NCBI GenBank assembly: GCA_007922305.1
Contig: ML677364.1
Coordinates: 14,055,624 to 14,119,623 of the forward strand
DNA: 64,000 nt
From: Dermatemys mawii
Taxonomy: Eukaryota > Chordata > Testudines > Dermatemydidae
Reading direction: 5' to 3'
The notes beneath the pieces are model-generated. The model made no database searches, was not told where the DNA came from, and saw only the letters and a list, made by a program, of their open reading frames with translations. Positions 22,736 to 34,955 of this stretch are shown here, piece after piece (the stretch's first letter is position 1; each line of letters begins with the position of its first letter). Position numbers and translations under genes: made by a program.

Positions 22736-22974
22736 ATCTGGTCTTTGTTTTGGTAATAAAATATGAAGATTTTCACTTCCAGACTATTCAATGATTCACA
22801 CCCAACTCTAGTCATTACTCAATTGAAAGTCAATACCATTTAGTGACTTCTCTGCAAAGAGTCACTATCTGTCACTGTAGTTCCTAATGGGCAGGAAAGA
22901 CCAATAATTTGATGGGTCACTCGGTTGTCAAGCTAAGCAGAGGGCTGTGAACTGAATCACTCACAGAATTATGG

Positions 22975-23113
22975 AATCATAAAAAAGTAAGACTAGAAGA
23001 GACCTTAAGAAGTCATTAAGTAAGTCCAGACCCCTGCACTGTGGCAGCATCAAGTAACATCCTTGACAGATGTTTCTCCAACTTGTTCTTAAAAGCTACC
23101 AATGACAGATGCC
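22975..23113 (-). mobile_element. CR1 LINE tail fragment
   Basis: Antisense CR1 3' end: ATTATGGAATCATAAAAAAG, then AGACCTTAAGAAGTCATTAA and TTGACAGATGTTTCTCCAAC. Truncated and abutting the LINE on its right. Confidence 0.7.
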
Positions 23114-26100
23114 CATGTCTCCTTGTTTACTTACTGCATGTCTTAAACATTGGCATGGTTACCTCATTGTCATAGTAGTCTATGTGCCAACAGAGGAATC
23201 TGTTGACTCAGTTAGAGATCATTTACCCCAATGAATTGGAAAACCTAGTATGCACAGTCTCTCCACATGATAATTTCATGATCTTGGGTGACCTAAATGA
23301 AGTTACTGGCTCCCTGTGAACTGGGTTTGAACAGATCATTGGTCATTATGGTTCAGGTACACCCAATGATAACTCTTGCCGCTTACTTACATACTGTGCC
23401 TCCCGGAATCCTTCCATTCTTCGATCATGGTTCAAGAGGTGACACATGCACCAGATGTCATGGATCTCTCATGATGGCAACGCTCAGAAGGAGTTGGACC
23501 ACAACATTACACGCGATAAACATCTCTTTGCCTCCTGTAGAGACTGTTGTGATATGGAATGAGAGGTGAACACAGATCACCATCTAATGGTTGCCCATAT
23601 GATGCCGATACTCCAACGAGCAGGTAAGCCCTCTGCGATGATGAAGAAGTTTAACATTGATGCACTCCATGTGCCAGGTTTAGCCAACAGGTTTTGTACT
23701 GACTTGAGCAAAAGATTCTCATTTCTAGATAATCTGCCAGATGGCGTAGAGGTATCCCTGTTCACTTCTACCCTCAACCAATCTGCTGAGCAGATGATTG
23801 GCTATAGGCATCCAATATGGCTATTGAAGGAGGCCTGTCAGATAATTAAATTGAAGGCCACAGCCTGCCAGCATGGTGATAAGATCACTCTTAATCAGCT
23901 GAAGTGAAAATTTAATACACTGGCACTCTATGATCATGAGGTATATTATAACCAAGTGGCAGATGATGTCAAATTTGGCTTAGCCAGGGGCAACTTGAAG
24001 CCAGCATTCCATGATCAAGAGGTAGTCACTACAAACAGAATCCTGAACAACAGCCATGTAAATCGGATGTAAATCGGATGATAATATTCTCTCACATTGG
24101 GTTGAACATTATCAGTGTCCTGAACCATCCTCCAGATGCCACTTGTTCAAAGCTGGATGATCTGGCAGACACTGCGGTTCCGGATCCAGACATTTGTACT
24201 GATGCACCAACACTGGATAAAGTGAAGTTTACAGTCTCCAAACTGAAAAATAGACATGCAGTCGGTACTGATGCCATCCCCTCAGAGCTGCTAAAATGTG
24301 CTATTGATCCTGTAAGAGAATCACTTCTGGCCATCTTTCTTCTGGTATGGAGAACTGGAACCCTTCCAACTGCCCGAAAGGACAGTATTGTGATCTCACT
24401 CTATAAGGGCAAGGGACCATGCAGTGAATATAAGAGCTACAGGCCAACCACCCTGCTTTCCATTCCAGGGAAAGTATTTGCACATGTTTTAATGGCACAT
24501 CAGGAGCCTGTGCTACAGTAAAAGTGTTGTCCCCAACAGTCAGTCTTTACAAGGAACAGGTCCACATTAGATGCCATTTTGGCCCTTTGCGTGGTGTTGG
24601 AGACACATCACGAGTTCAGGAAGCCCCTGCACATAGCATATGCTGATTCAGTAGACCGTGTCGCACTGTGGAAGGGCTTAAAGGGTATAGGTGTCCCTAC
24701 CACTCTGCTGGACTTGATTAGAGAGCTGCATAATGGAACTACTGCCCAGGTTCCTCTGGGAACCAGATGTCAGCACCTTTTAAATCCATATCTGGTTCTA
24801 TGCAGGGCTGCGTTCTGGCCCCTGCACTTTTGTCAGGCAATGGATTTCATAAAACAGCATTCTGTCAGGTCCATAGGCATTGAGATTGGGGATCTCTCGC
24901 TCACAGACCTTGACTATGCTGATGACATTCTTTTAGTACTGAGCCCCGACAGGTTTCGTGAGGCTGTGATAAATGAAGTAGGGAGGAAGGGTAGCTCCCT
25001 TTGATGGACACCCAGAGACCCAGTTAGTTGTAAAATCCCTCATGATATCTGTTCTCTGCTTGCTATACCTGTAAAGGGTTAAAAAAAATCCCCCATATAA
25101 ACAAAAGGACACCTGACCAAAAGAGCCAATGGGAATGTTAGAACCTTTTAAAATTGGGAAGGAAGCTTTTCCTTTGAATCTGTGGTTGTTCTTTCTGGGC
25201 TGCAGAGACACAGAGCAGCAGTGCTATAAACAGAAATGCTGTGTAAGGTTTGAACCAGGTATGAAAAATTATCTTCCATATCTAGAAGGAATCATTAGAA
25301 GGCAATAAATATTTAAATATATGCAATCAGGTTTATTCTTTATTTTGGCTTGTGGATCTTCTCTGTGCTAAACCCAGATGTTTTTGTTTGCTTGTAACCT
25401 TTAAGCTGAACCCCCAAGAAAGCTATTTTGGGTGCTTAAATTTTGGAATTGCTCTTTTAAAATCTAGCAGAAAACAGATACATTTTCTCCTTTTTTGTTT
25501 TTATTAAAATTTACCTTTTTTTAGAACAGGATTGGATTTTTGATATCCTAAGAGGTTTGTGAATGTTGTTTGATTTGCTGGTAGCCGCAGCTAATTTCCT
25601 TTGTTTTCTTTCTCAGCTCTTCCCCAGCCAGGGGGAAAGGGCTTGAGGGTACCCCATAGGGAGGAATTCTCAAGTGCTCCTTCCTGGGTTTAAAGGGAGT
25701 AGGGTTGCATTTGGGTGGTGGCAGTGTACCAAGCCAAGGTCAGAGAAAATCTGTAACCTTGGGAGTTTAATACAAGCCTGGAGTGGCAAGTATTAATTTT
25801 TAAAATCCTCGCGGGCCCCACCTTCTGTACTCAAAGTGAAGGTGATTCAACCTTGACAGAGGAACTCCAGTATATGGAGGAGGGGTCAGCGAAGATTGGT
25901 CTCCATGTTTTATGGTCAAAGATAAAACTGCAAAGTGTAGGATCAGGTCCACCTACGACTCCAATCTCTTTGAACATCGAAAACGTTGAACCAGTTTTCA
26001 GCTTTTGCTCTCTGGGTTCTATATTTACCAGTTCCTCCAGTTCTCACATGGAGGGTCTCCGTTGGATTGGCATTGCAGCGTCTGCCATGGACTGTTTACA

Positions 26101-26240
26101 ATGAATATGGAATCAATACCATCTTAGTATGATAACCAAGTTCAGGATTAATTCAAGCAGTATCCTTCCCATACTGTTGTACAGCTGCAAAACATGGACA
26201 CTATGCCATGTAGACTGGACAAAACTGGGGACTTTCCACG
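23114..26240 (+). mobile_element. Non-LTR retrotransposon (APE endonuclease plus reverse transcriptase), degenerate
   Basis: Frames on the plus strand follow LINE ORF2 order. The endonuclease segment has VIVVYVPTEE, a GDLNE block (usual GDFNA) near 23286, and TDHHLM near 23575. Reverse transcriptase follows: KNRHAVGTDAIPSELLK, YKSYRPTTLLSIPGKVFAH, QQSVFTRNRSTLDAIL and the catalytic LDYADDILLV at about 24910. Beyond an inserted LTR come GLHVLWSKIKLQSVGSG and SFCSLGSIFTSS (25880-26030). Stops and frameshifts are many, so it is dead. It is not CR1; it could be RTE- or L2-like, and I cannot decide which. Confidence 0.8.
24986..25855 (+). mobile_element. Probable solo LTR inserted in the LINE
   Basis: This 0.87-kb block separates collinear LINE protein segments (...FREAVINE and ELQYMEEGSAKIGLHV...). 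It contains AACCTTTAAGCTGAACCCCC, AACCTTGGGAGTTTAATACA and AGCCTGGAGTGGCAAG, which I recall from a common turtle LTR, and ends ...CCTTGACA. No gag or pol. Exact ends are uncertain; a GAGGA at 24983 and another after 25854 may be the target duplication. Confidence 0.55.
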
Positions 26241-26534
26241 CAAGATGTGGGAAGTATTAAGCTAAAAAGTGCTTACTACCTGCTTGTTGTTCTCAAGGAT
26301 AAGCTAAAAAAAGCCTGTTTCCCTACTTGGCCTAGGGAGGTTGGCTACATATTGCCACTTTGACAAGCAGCACAGGTTTGGAATGTTCCTTCATGTGTCT
26401 TTATGTAATAGTGGTTAACTCAGAGTCTGGAAGAACATGCACCTGATGTTTCACCTCAACTCATTCAAGCCATAAGCCTAATGAAGCTATTTTTGTTACT
26501 GATTAAGCCTAAAATACTTTAATTTTCAGAACAG
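26241..26534. other. Nothing recognised
   Basis: Short unannotated spacer between the LINE and the CR1 fragment. Confidence 0.4.
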
Positions 26535-27240
26535 TGGTTTGATTTTGGGAGGTTTGATTTTGTTACCCATTTTAAAGATAGGTAATATGTTTGCCCTTCT
26601 CCAATCTGCTGGGCCCTCTCCCATCCTCCAGAGGTTCTCAAAGATAATTACTAATGGATCCGGGATTGCTTCAGCTAGTTCTTTAAATACCCTAGGATGA
26701 ATTTCATTAGGCCCTGCTGACTTGAATACATCTAGCTTATTTAAATATTCTTTAACCGGTTCTTTCCATATTTTTGATTGCATTCCTTCCCTCTGGTTGT
26801 CAACATTAATTATGTTGCGTAGCTGGTCCTCATTAACCTATTTAATGAAGATTGAAGCAAAATACGCATTAAGTACCTCAGCTTTCTTGATGTCATCAGT
26901 TATTAGCTCTCCTTCTCTGCTAAGTAGAGGACCTACACTTTCCTTCATCTTTCTCTTGCTCCTAATGTATTTAAAGAACCTCTTCTTATTGTTTTTATGT
27001 CCCTTGCCAGGTATAACTCATTTTCTGCCTTATCCCGTCTGATTTTGTCCCTACATACTTGTTCTGTTCTTTTGTACTCCTCCTTATCAATTTGACCATG
27101 TTTTCACTTTTTATAGGATTACTTTTGGATTTTCATGTCATTAGAGAGCTTCAGATGGGGACATACTGGCATCTTACTCTTCTTCCTATCTTTCCTTTGC
27201 ATTGGAATAGTTAGCATTTGTGCCTTTAATATGGAAACTT
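26535..27240 (-). mobile_element. CR1 LINE ORF2 internal fragment
   Basis: On the minus strand the frame reads KNNKKRFFKYIRSKRKMKES, LLSREGELITDDIKKAEVLN, VKEYLNKLDVFKSAGPNEIH and ENLWRMGEGPADWRRANIL, a classic CR1 ORF2 segment just before and into the reverse transcriptase. One stop and one gap separate the pieces. Truncated at both ends. Confidence 0.85.
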
Positions 27241-27304
27241 AAATTCACTCTTCCCATATAAGATGGGAATGAAATTAAACTACAGAGGAAATTGGTCCAT
27301 TGAA

Positions 27305-27885
27305 TAACAGATGCCTAGAAACTGGAGATGGGAGAGACTTGCTAAGTTGCACCTAGTATATCCCTCTCAGCCTAGGCAGGATACCATACTATCAGCTATT
27401 TCCTAGGACTTCATCAAGTCTAATTTGATATGTCTCAAGTGATGAGTTTTCTGCCAGCCTCCCTAGGAGGAAATTTAGAAGTTTTTTTTTCTGATATCCA
27501 GTTTCACTTTGCCTTCTGTAATTGCATACCATTTTTGCCTACTTACTGATCTTTTTCAAACTGTAAATAATTTCTCTCCTATCTTGATGTTTATATTATT
27601 CTAATATTAGATTTTTACCATATATCCCTTTCATTTTTGTGTTATTTAGGAAATTTCAACATATTTGGTTCCTTTTGAATGTTTACTCACATATTGATCT
27701 CTCCGAACTATAATCATTTTGTTATTGTTTTTCTCTGAACTTTCTCTAGTTTTTCAGTGCTTTTCTTGTACTTGATTCTCTGTCACTAGTGAATTCAAAA
27801 AGGCAATGGATTTACAGAACTCCTCCAAGACCTGTCTTGTTGAGTGTACCATAGTGAGCACTGAATGTGACAGAGCTTCATTTAA
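27305..27885 (-). mobile_element. Old CR1-type LINE tail, diverged
   Basis: Antisense blocks in CR1 3' order: GCCTCCCTAGGAGGAAATTT, TTTTTCTGATATCCAGTTTC, AATTGCATACCATTTTTGCC and TTTTTCTCTGAACTTTCTCT ending with TTTTTCAGTGCTTTTCTTG. Clearly older than the neighbouring CR1. Confidence 0.5.
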
Positions 27886-28615
27886 CCTAAACCTTTAAAA
27901 AAATCATAAGGAATAAGGCAAATCTCTCTGGAAATCTGCCTCAGTCAATTGACTTTTTTGCATTTGGTTAAAATTTGGGTGGAGTTGAAAAACTGGCTCA
28001 TCTATTCTCGGAATTCTTTCAAGTTCCCAAAATGTTCAGGAGTTGTAAAGAGGTAGTGTTGTCCATTTTCCAGTGTCCTTCAGATCTCCTGAGTTCTTTC
28101 AGGTATCTGGGTGATATCTGTTCTAACTGAGATGCTCAGGGGTTTAAAATTTTAAATGCTATTTGATGAGGTTTTCAAGGTTTAATGTCCACAAATCCCA
28201 TTGAATTTCAATGAGATCTTAGTGGCTAAATCTCTTAGGTACCTTTGGAAACCCCATCTTTCAAACAGTAAAGATATGCATGCTAAACTTGTTCCTGTAG
28301 GCTTCCTATGGTCTGCAGAGGCTCTTGCAGATTTACCAGTGATTTTCCTACAGATACCATCCTAACTGAATTAGTTGAGATTTTCAACATTTGTTCTATA
28401 CTACAAAATTCCATACACATTACTTAAGCATGCATGCATGGTGCCATTAGAACACTGGAAGATCATTATTAAAAGTTCCATCACGAGTTCTAGGTAGCCT
28501 ATAGATATAGGCAGGAAAGATATAGGTATGGCTTAAGAAAATAATTCAAAATCATACAGGTCTCAAGACTGTAAAGAAAATAGAGTATCCAAACTAAGGC
28601 CCAAGGACTAATTAC
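27886..28615. other. AT-rich DNA, nothing recognised
   Basis: No gene, repeat or convincing regulatory pattern seen. Confidence 0.4.
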
Positions 28616-28619
28616 TTGA

Positions 28620-29301
28620 CATATGACTCTATATCACAGATGTCACAAATGACTCTATAATACAAGATGTCACAAAATGGAGTCGTTATAAATAAGTGTT
28701 GCTAAACTGCTGACAGGTGACCACAAAATCAGTGGTGACCAGTTTATAGCAGCTTTAGACATTTTACATTAGGGACATCAGCAGATGTTCATCACAAGAA
28801 TGTCATGGTAACTAACTGATGTATATGCTATTAAGCTTGAATTAAAAGGTTTAGTAACATGTAGGAGAAGGCCACCATGACATAAGGAGGGTGAGGAAAT
28901 GCAGATAAGGAAAATGGTCTCAAATCTCTACTGAATATGCATTAGGCATAGTAAGTATCAGCATAATGCATTATAAAAGCTGTATCCTGGCTTGCATGCC
29001 AGAGGAGATGTCAGGATGACAGCCGCTGGTGAGGATGATAATGAGGATGATGACTAACACTTCGGGTTTTCCCGCAAGGTATGGTGTGAGTATATGAATA
29101 CTTAGATACTAATTTTATATTATTTCTACCTTCTTTCCTGGGCTGAAGTATTTGTGACTTTGCTAACTGTGCTAATAAAGATAGTAAAAAGACATAAGAC
29201 ATGCCCTAAGTGTGAGCGTCTCTAGCATACACATCTGGATTCTCGTCCTAATAATAATTCTCACAACTCTGGGTCCGATCCTGAGGCAGGACCCTGACAA
29301 A
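28620..29301 (+). mobile_element. Possible solo LTR
   Basis: LTR-like order: two copies of a roughly 29-bp ATGACTCTATA...TGTCACAAA unit (28624-28680), a TATA-like ATTATAAAAGC at about 28970, an AATAAAG signal at about 29173, and a CCGATCCTGAGGCAGGACCC end closing in CTGACA. No flanking duplication was found, so the boundaries are soft. Confidence 0.4.
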
Positions 29302-30126
29302 CCACAGAATGTTAAATTTTCAAATTCTTCCACCTCACTTCACTCAAAACTGATTTTTACTAAAACACCAAAAAGCACATATCTGACATAGGACACTGCA
29401 TCTCTCTGCCAAATAATAGTTTTCTAACCTCTCCTGATGAAATACTAGAATAGCTCGCAACAATTTTGTTTAAAGGCAAGTGTTTTTTCCCAACATCTTT
29501 CATTATCTAGAGCAGCAGAATCGTTTTTTCTTTCATGTAGTCTACTGTCTACTTTCCAGAAAAAAGTCAACATGAGGCAGACACCAGACCTTGAAAATTC
29601 CAGCACTAACAGAGAAAGTTTGAGTAAGTTTGAGGAAAGAAAAGTTCCTTGAGAGCGGAAATATTTAGGCAACCTATAATTGTTCATGGATTAGTTAATG
29701 GATTAGTTATTGCTTAATGCAACTCATGGTGAGTGCTGACACCTTGGGTTCTTTCTCACAGTATAAGGTTTTCACTCTTTAATAACTATACACAATGCTG
29801 TAAAACTTTCAGGTGGTATAAACTGATGTAGCTCCACTGTCTTCATTAAAAAAAAGTAACATTGGTTTTGTAACTTGCACTGGAGATACACCAATTTACA
29901 CAAGTTGGCCCTCTAGCTTTACATATGCGGGGAACATTGCAAGTTACAATAGCAGCTTTTCTTTCTTAGATCCTATCTGAAATGATGGAAACATTAACAG
30001 GGTTGTAACCAAAACATTCCAGATTTGCTCACAGAGTTTCTAATGGTCTAAAGTCAGTTTTCTCTGTTATATATCCGACAGTCAAATACAGAAAAAAAGA
30101 TTTATATATATCTTTATCTGTATATA
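29302..30126. other. AT-rich DNA, nothing recognised
   Basis: No gene. Only short decayed fragments (for example a GGTATAAACTGATGTAGCTC block near 29816). Confidence 0.4.
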
Positions 30127-30129
30127 TAA

Positions 30130-32678
30130 CACTACTCTACAGCCAAAATGCTTCTGAAATAAATGTAGTCAAACTTTACTAATTCTGGGTCACTGAGAAC
30201 GAAAATGATGCTTAAAATTGTTGATTGGCTCTAGTTTTCAAGATATGTTATTGGGTCAGTATATATGACCCTTGACATGGGAATGGCGGAGGATAAGTGA
30301 GTTATAAAGGGAAGGGATCTCAATTTAAACAAGAAATGACTAAAATACATCTTTGACTGGATCTATGAATAAATCTATGACTGGGTTTGGACAGCACTTG
30401 CTTTGTAGGCAAAACAATGAATGATGCAATCTGAAGCTGGTATTGCATCATACATGATATGAGTTGCATCATGTTATTCCTAGAAGTCATGGATGATGCA
30501 ATCATAATGAAGCTTACATCACTCTGCTGAACAAATTGCCTTATATCAGCTCTAGAAATCATACAGTGTCCTGCTCTCTTCTTTGTCAGTGTTTGATTTT
30601 GCAAAGGGACACATTTCTGTTTAGCCAAAGTGAGCAGAGATGACTCGTACTTGTGTGAACAGTGCAGATAACTTCTGCTATGTTTGTGGTGAAGTGACTT
30701 TTGCATCACAAAAACGCAGTATAACCACTATGGTTAAGAAAGCCTATCACCTTTATTTTGGCTGCAAAACTGGAGATCAGGACAAGAGGTAGGCCCCACA
30801 CATATGCTGCAACACTTGTGCAACAAATCTTCGCCAATGGTTGAACAGGAAAAGGAAATCTATGCCTTTTGCAGTGCCAATGATTTGGAGACAGCCAACA
30901 GATCATACCAGCAATTGTTACTTCTGCATGGTGCCTCCAGTACAGAAAGGTGTGTCAAAGAAGAAAAAGTGGACTGTGCATTATCCAAACATTCCATCAG
31001 CTATACGCCCAATACCCCACGGAGAACGACTGCCGGTTCCTGATGCACCAGAGTCATTCTCACTTGAGTCAGATGAGGAAGAGGAAGAGGATGAAACTTC
31101 TGGTCCTGAACCATCAATGTCACAGGACCCACATTTTCTCCCATCCTCCTCCTCTGAACCACACCTCCTAACACAAGCTGAACTGAATAACCTCGTCAGA
31201 GATTTGGAACTACCCAAGAGTAAGGCAGAGCTGTTGGGCTCCAGACTATAGCAGTGGAATCTCCTGGCAGGTGATGTTAGGGTTTTCATGTTCCGTGACC
31301 ATCAAAAGGATCTTGTCCCATTCTTCTTCATGGAAGGTGATCTTGTAGCCTGCAACAACATCGATGGTGTGATGGCAGCCCTCAACATCGTTCACGATCC
31401 AGATGAGTGGAGACTCTTCATTGATTCATCAAAGACGAGTCTTAAAGCTGTTTTGCTGCATAATGGCAATGTTTTGCCATCAATTCCAGTTGGTCATGCA
31501 GTCCATATGAAGGAAACCTATGACAACTTGAAACAACTTTTGAGGTGCATAAACTATGACCAACATCAGTGGCAGCTTTGTGGCGATTTCAAGGTTGTTG
31601 CTCTCTTGCTTGGTCTGCAGACTGGATATACAAAGTACTGCTGTTTTCTCTGCGAATGGGATAGTCTTGCAAGAGATTCCCACTACATCAAGAAAGATTG
31701 ACCACTCCGACAGTCATTGGAGCGTGGGAGGAAAAGTGTTCAGCATCCACCACTTGTTGAATCAAGGAAGATTTTGTTACCACTCTTACACGTCAAGCTG
31801 GGTCTGATGAAGAACTTTGTCAAGGCCATTGACAAAACACAAGCAGCTTTCAAGTACCTCTGTGGAAAATTTCCAAGGTTAAGTGAAGCTAAGATAAAGG
31901 AAGGTGTCTTTCTTGGTCCTCAGATTCATGAACTTCTTCGAGTTGATGCATTTGACCATGCACTGTGTGGCAAGGAAAAGACGGCATGGAAAGCCTTCCA
32001 GTCAGTGGCAATACATTTTCTCAGAAACAACAAGGCAGACAACTACAGGTTGTTGGTGGAAAACCTCCTCAAGGCATACAAAAGCCTTGGTTGCAACATG
32101 TCACTAAAGATACATTTTTTGCACTCTCATCTAGATTTTTTTCCACCAAACTGCGGAGCAGTGAGCGACGAGCACGGCGAGCGATTTCACCAGGACATTG
32201 CAACAATGGAGAAACGCTATCATGGCAAATGGAGCCCATCAATGCTTGCAGACTATTGCTGGAAAGTGACAAGAGATGCTCCATTTAATGAATACAAGAG
32301 ACAAGCCAAGAAGCACTGAGTAGATGCTGAATAGGACTAAACTATGTACATAATAGTGTTTTGCCTTTTGTTTCATAATACATTTTATTTTTATAATGCT
32401 TTCGCTGATTTTTAAAGTGTTACATAAACAGGACAGGTGAATATTATCATGTAAAGCAACCATAAACACATGAAAAGACCTAGGTTTACAATTTATGATT
32501 AAAACTCTACTATCTACACAATATACATAGACATAAAATGTAAAAACTTAAATATCTTAGAAACAGTAGCCAATCAGTTGTTTTAATTGTCATATTTGAA
32601 TTCAGCACATCAAAATACATAATAAATATCACATTTTATCTCTGAAGCAGACGACTTCTAAAAAATTGTAGACCAGTG
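30130..32678 (+). mobile_element. CACTA-like DNA transposon, 2.55 kb, near-complete
   Basis: The left end reads CACTACTCTACAGCC and the right end is the complement of CACTGGTCTACAATT, giving 10 of 12 matching terminal bases and a second shared block (GCTTCTGAAATAAATG against GCTTCAGAGATAAAATG). TAA flanks both sides (30127-30129, 32679-32681). CACTA/CACTG ends with a 3-bp duplication fit the CACTA (EnSpm/CMC) superfamily. It encloses one long transposase-like frame at 30640-32319. Superfamily assignment is inferred from the ends only. Confidence 0.65.
30640..32319 (+). pseudogene. Transposase-like ORF, 560 codons in one frame, three stops
   Basis: From ATG 30640 to TGA 32317-32319 the reading frame never shifts. 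It is broken only by TAG at 30790, TAG at 31249 and TGA at 31699, each explicable by one transition from a Trp or Gln codon. The N-terminus is a cysteine-rich, zinc-finger-like region (NFCYVCGEV, CCNTCATNLRQW, NCYFCM), followed by an acidic linker (about 31070-31100). The core has RLFIDSSKTSLKAVLLHNG, QWQLCGDFKVVALLLGLQ, YCCFLCEWDS (a CxxC insertion) and GAVSDEHGERFHQDI. I read the conserved acidic positions as a DDE/D-type catalytic core, by pattern only. I recognise the protein as a widespread uncharacterised repeat-encoded family. Confidence 0.7.
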
Positions 32679-32681
32679 TAA

Positions 32682-34144
32682 TTTATAATAACATACAATA
32701 TCTATCTATCTACGTTTCTATTTTTAAAATGCTCCCTTTTATGACTGGGGAATTGGGTAGGTGATGACTGTTATCATCTCAATGCTAAAACTGCAGTTCC
32801 TTCCTCCCTGGTCCACTGAAGGTCACATGATAAAATAAGAGAGCAGACTCAAATAAAACAAAAGCAATATATAGCGTATACTATGTCTCCCACTTGGGTT
32901 ACTCAAGGTCTCATTCTTTCTCAGGACACAGAATATTACCCAGGATATATATGGCAGCTCTTTTCCAGAGCTTTCCAGTAGCCTTTTTAGCTCAAATGAT
33001 CTTTGTTCATAAACAGAGCAACTTTGTGCACAATTTGGAGCATGTCTGAAAGTTCAGTACTCAAAAGTTCAGGAATACAACATGTTCCTCCTTGACATCA
33101 CAGGCCTTTCATTACGGCTAACAGGCTATCTTTAAACTCTAGGTCACAGTTCATTGGTCTAAAAGACCTTTGCTTTTTTAACCATGTCTTTCCCACAGGT
33201 AGACAATGTCCATCTATTCCATTGTCATGACAAATCTTGACCCTCTGACCTATATGCACCAACTATAATTCTAGGTGCTACCATACCAAAGCCACAGTAA
33301 AGGATTCCCACTCCCATGATACTTATTCTCCCTGACTCTGACTCTCCTGCAGTCTCTTACCTTACCTCCCATCCTTTTTGTGACTTCCAATATTCCCAAG
33401 CTCTCACCACCATCAACTCTGTTATTGATTCCCTCAACTCCATTCTCCCCTCCATCCTCAACACCTTTGCCCTTCTCTCTCCTGATACGCTGTCCACTCC
33501 TCCAAGCCACAACTTTGGATCATGCCTTACATTTGCTTCCTTCTCTCCTAACCGTAGACTCTTTAGGGTATCAGCCTTAAGTAAAATGGCATATACTGAA
33601 AGCCTAGTCTTTCATTATTTGAAACCCAAAATTTCTCTTGATTCTTAACATAGTTTTGGGGTTGGAGGGAAATGCAGGATCAGATCATTATATTATATTA
33701 TCCCAGAACAATCCCAAGGTATTCTTCTCCCTAGACCTGTGGAATCTGACATATTGTGCAGTGTTCAAAGCCAATGTTTGAATTTTAAAGCCTGCCATTC
33801 AGACTAATAGTGGATTTAAAATAGTATACCTCAGCCTCTTTATAATGGTCTGACAGCCTTTATTACAAGAAGGCACACTACATGCAAACTTCCTGTATGG
33901 CACATCTGAATTCTATTTAATCCTGAAAAGCTTATTTAAATAAATTACTCTTATTACTTCAGATGTAATCTCTATTCTTTATACCAATAAATTATTACCT
34001 CCACTCTTACAGATAGATGTACACGGATTATTTCTACAATTCTGGATAACTCACATTTGAGAAATACTACTAGAAATGAGCTGATATTGAAACACCATGG
34101 TTCCTTATATTTCCTTTATACTAATGGGAGCATCCAACTGTCAT
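32682..34144. other. Mostly unannotated; weak LINE-like block at 33290-33590
   Basis: AT-rich DNA. A plus-strand frame around 33316-33600 (FCDFQYSQALTTINSVIDSL) has a pattern reminiscent of LINE ORF2 upstream of the reverse transcriptase, but it is too short and diverged to call. A CTAT run lies at about 32700. Confidence 0.3.
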
Positions 34145-34155
34145 GTTATATTTCT

Positions 34156-34370
34156 AAAAGTGACAAAGAGTCCTGTGGCACCTTAAAGACTAACTAAAGT
34201 ATTAGAGCATAAGCTTTCGTGGGCTAATACCCACTTCACTGCTTGCATCCAACGAAGTGGGTATTAGCCCATGAAAGCTTATGCTCTAATACTTTAGTTA
34301 GTCTTTAAAGTGCCACAGGACTCTTTGTCGCTTCTGCAGTTCCAGACTAACACGGCTCCCTCTCTGATTC
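34156..34370. mobile_element. Penelope-like hairpin, copy 2
   Basis: A large palindrome. The left arm has AGTGACAAAGAGTCCTGTGG, AGAGCATAAGCTTTCGTGGG and AATACCCACTTC; the right arm is its near-perfect complement. A TGCTTGCATCCAACG loop lies between them, and a single-copy tail CCAGACTAACACGGCTCC follows. Flanked by GTTATATTTCT (34145-34155) and GTTATAATTCT (34371-34381), a duplication with one mismatch. Opposite orientation to the copy at 12401. Confidence 0.8.
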
Positions 34371-34479
34371 GTTATAATTCTGTGCAACCATACTACATGC
34401 ACAGTCTCTAGAGTATGGTATTTGAAAAAGTTATGTCACACTGTCAACAGTAAGTCTGTTCCCACTGAAGTTGATGGAA

Positions 34480-34556
34480 TTCTGTGCCCTATGTCATACA
34501 AAAGGCCAGAGTAGCTGATCTTAATGGTCCCTTCTGACCCTAAAATCTATGGAAGA
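34480..34556 (+). mobile_element. CR1 tail fragment
   Basis: AATGGTCCCTTCTGACCCTA followed by AAATCTATGGA matches the sense 3' end of a CR1 subfamily. Very short, 5'-truncated. Confidence 0.5.
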
Positions 34557-34885
34557 AATCCTACTCCTATTGAAGTCAATGGCAAAATGCCCATTAAATC
34601 TTATTCCTTTAAGTCTCTACCAATTTATTCTCAGATAGGATTAAGCAGCGTATTTGGTTCTATTAATGTGGCCTAATTTTAAAGCTTGCATTTTTTCTTA
34701 GAAATAATACCATCAAAAGGATACTTCATGAAGCCTGGCCCATTAATTATTTGAGCAGCTTACCAAGAGCCGGGGATGATTCTTCATTACTAGTAATTTT
34801 AAAAATCAAGATTGTTTTTCTTTCCCCTAAAAGATATGCTCTAAATTCAAGCAAGAATTAATTTAGGGCATTCCTATGGTCTTTG
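34557..34885. other. Nothing recognised
   Basis: AT-rich spacer between two CR1 tails. Confidence 0.4.
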
Positions 34886-34887
34886 TT

Positions 34888-34955
34888 CTTCAGGAGGTCA
34901 GACTGGGTGATCACAATGGTCCCTTCTGGGTTTATAAGCTATGAATCTACAAAAC
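34888..34955 (+). mobile_element. CR1 tail fragment
   Basis: AGGAGGTCAGACTGGGTGAT, CACAATGGTCCCTTCTGGG and GCTATGAATCTAC give the CR1 3' end in sense orientation, related to the fragment at 34480. Confidence 0.6.

Noticed and set aside
30841..32319. Three separate ORFs as independent genes
   Set aside because: They share one frame and one protein family and are separated only by stop codons, so they are pieces of one transposase-like ORF.
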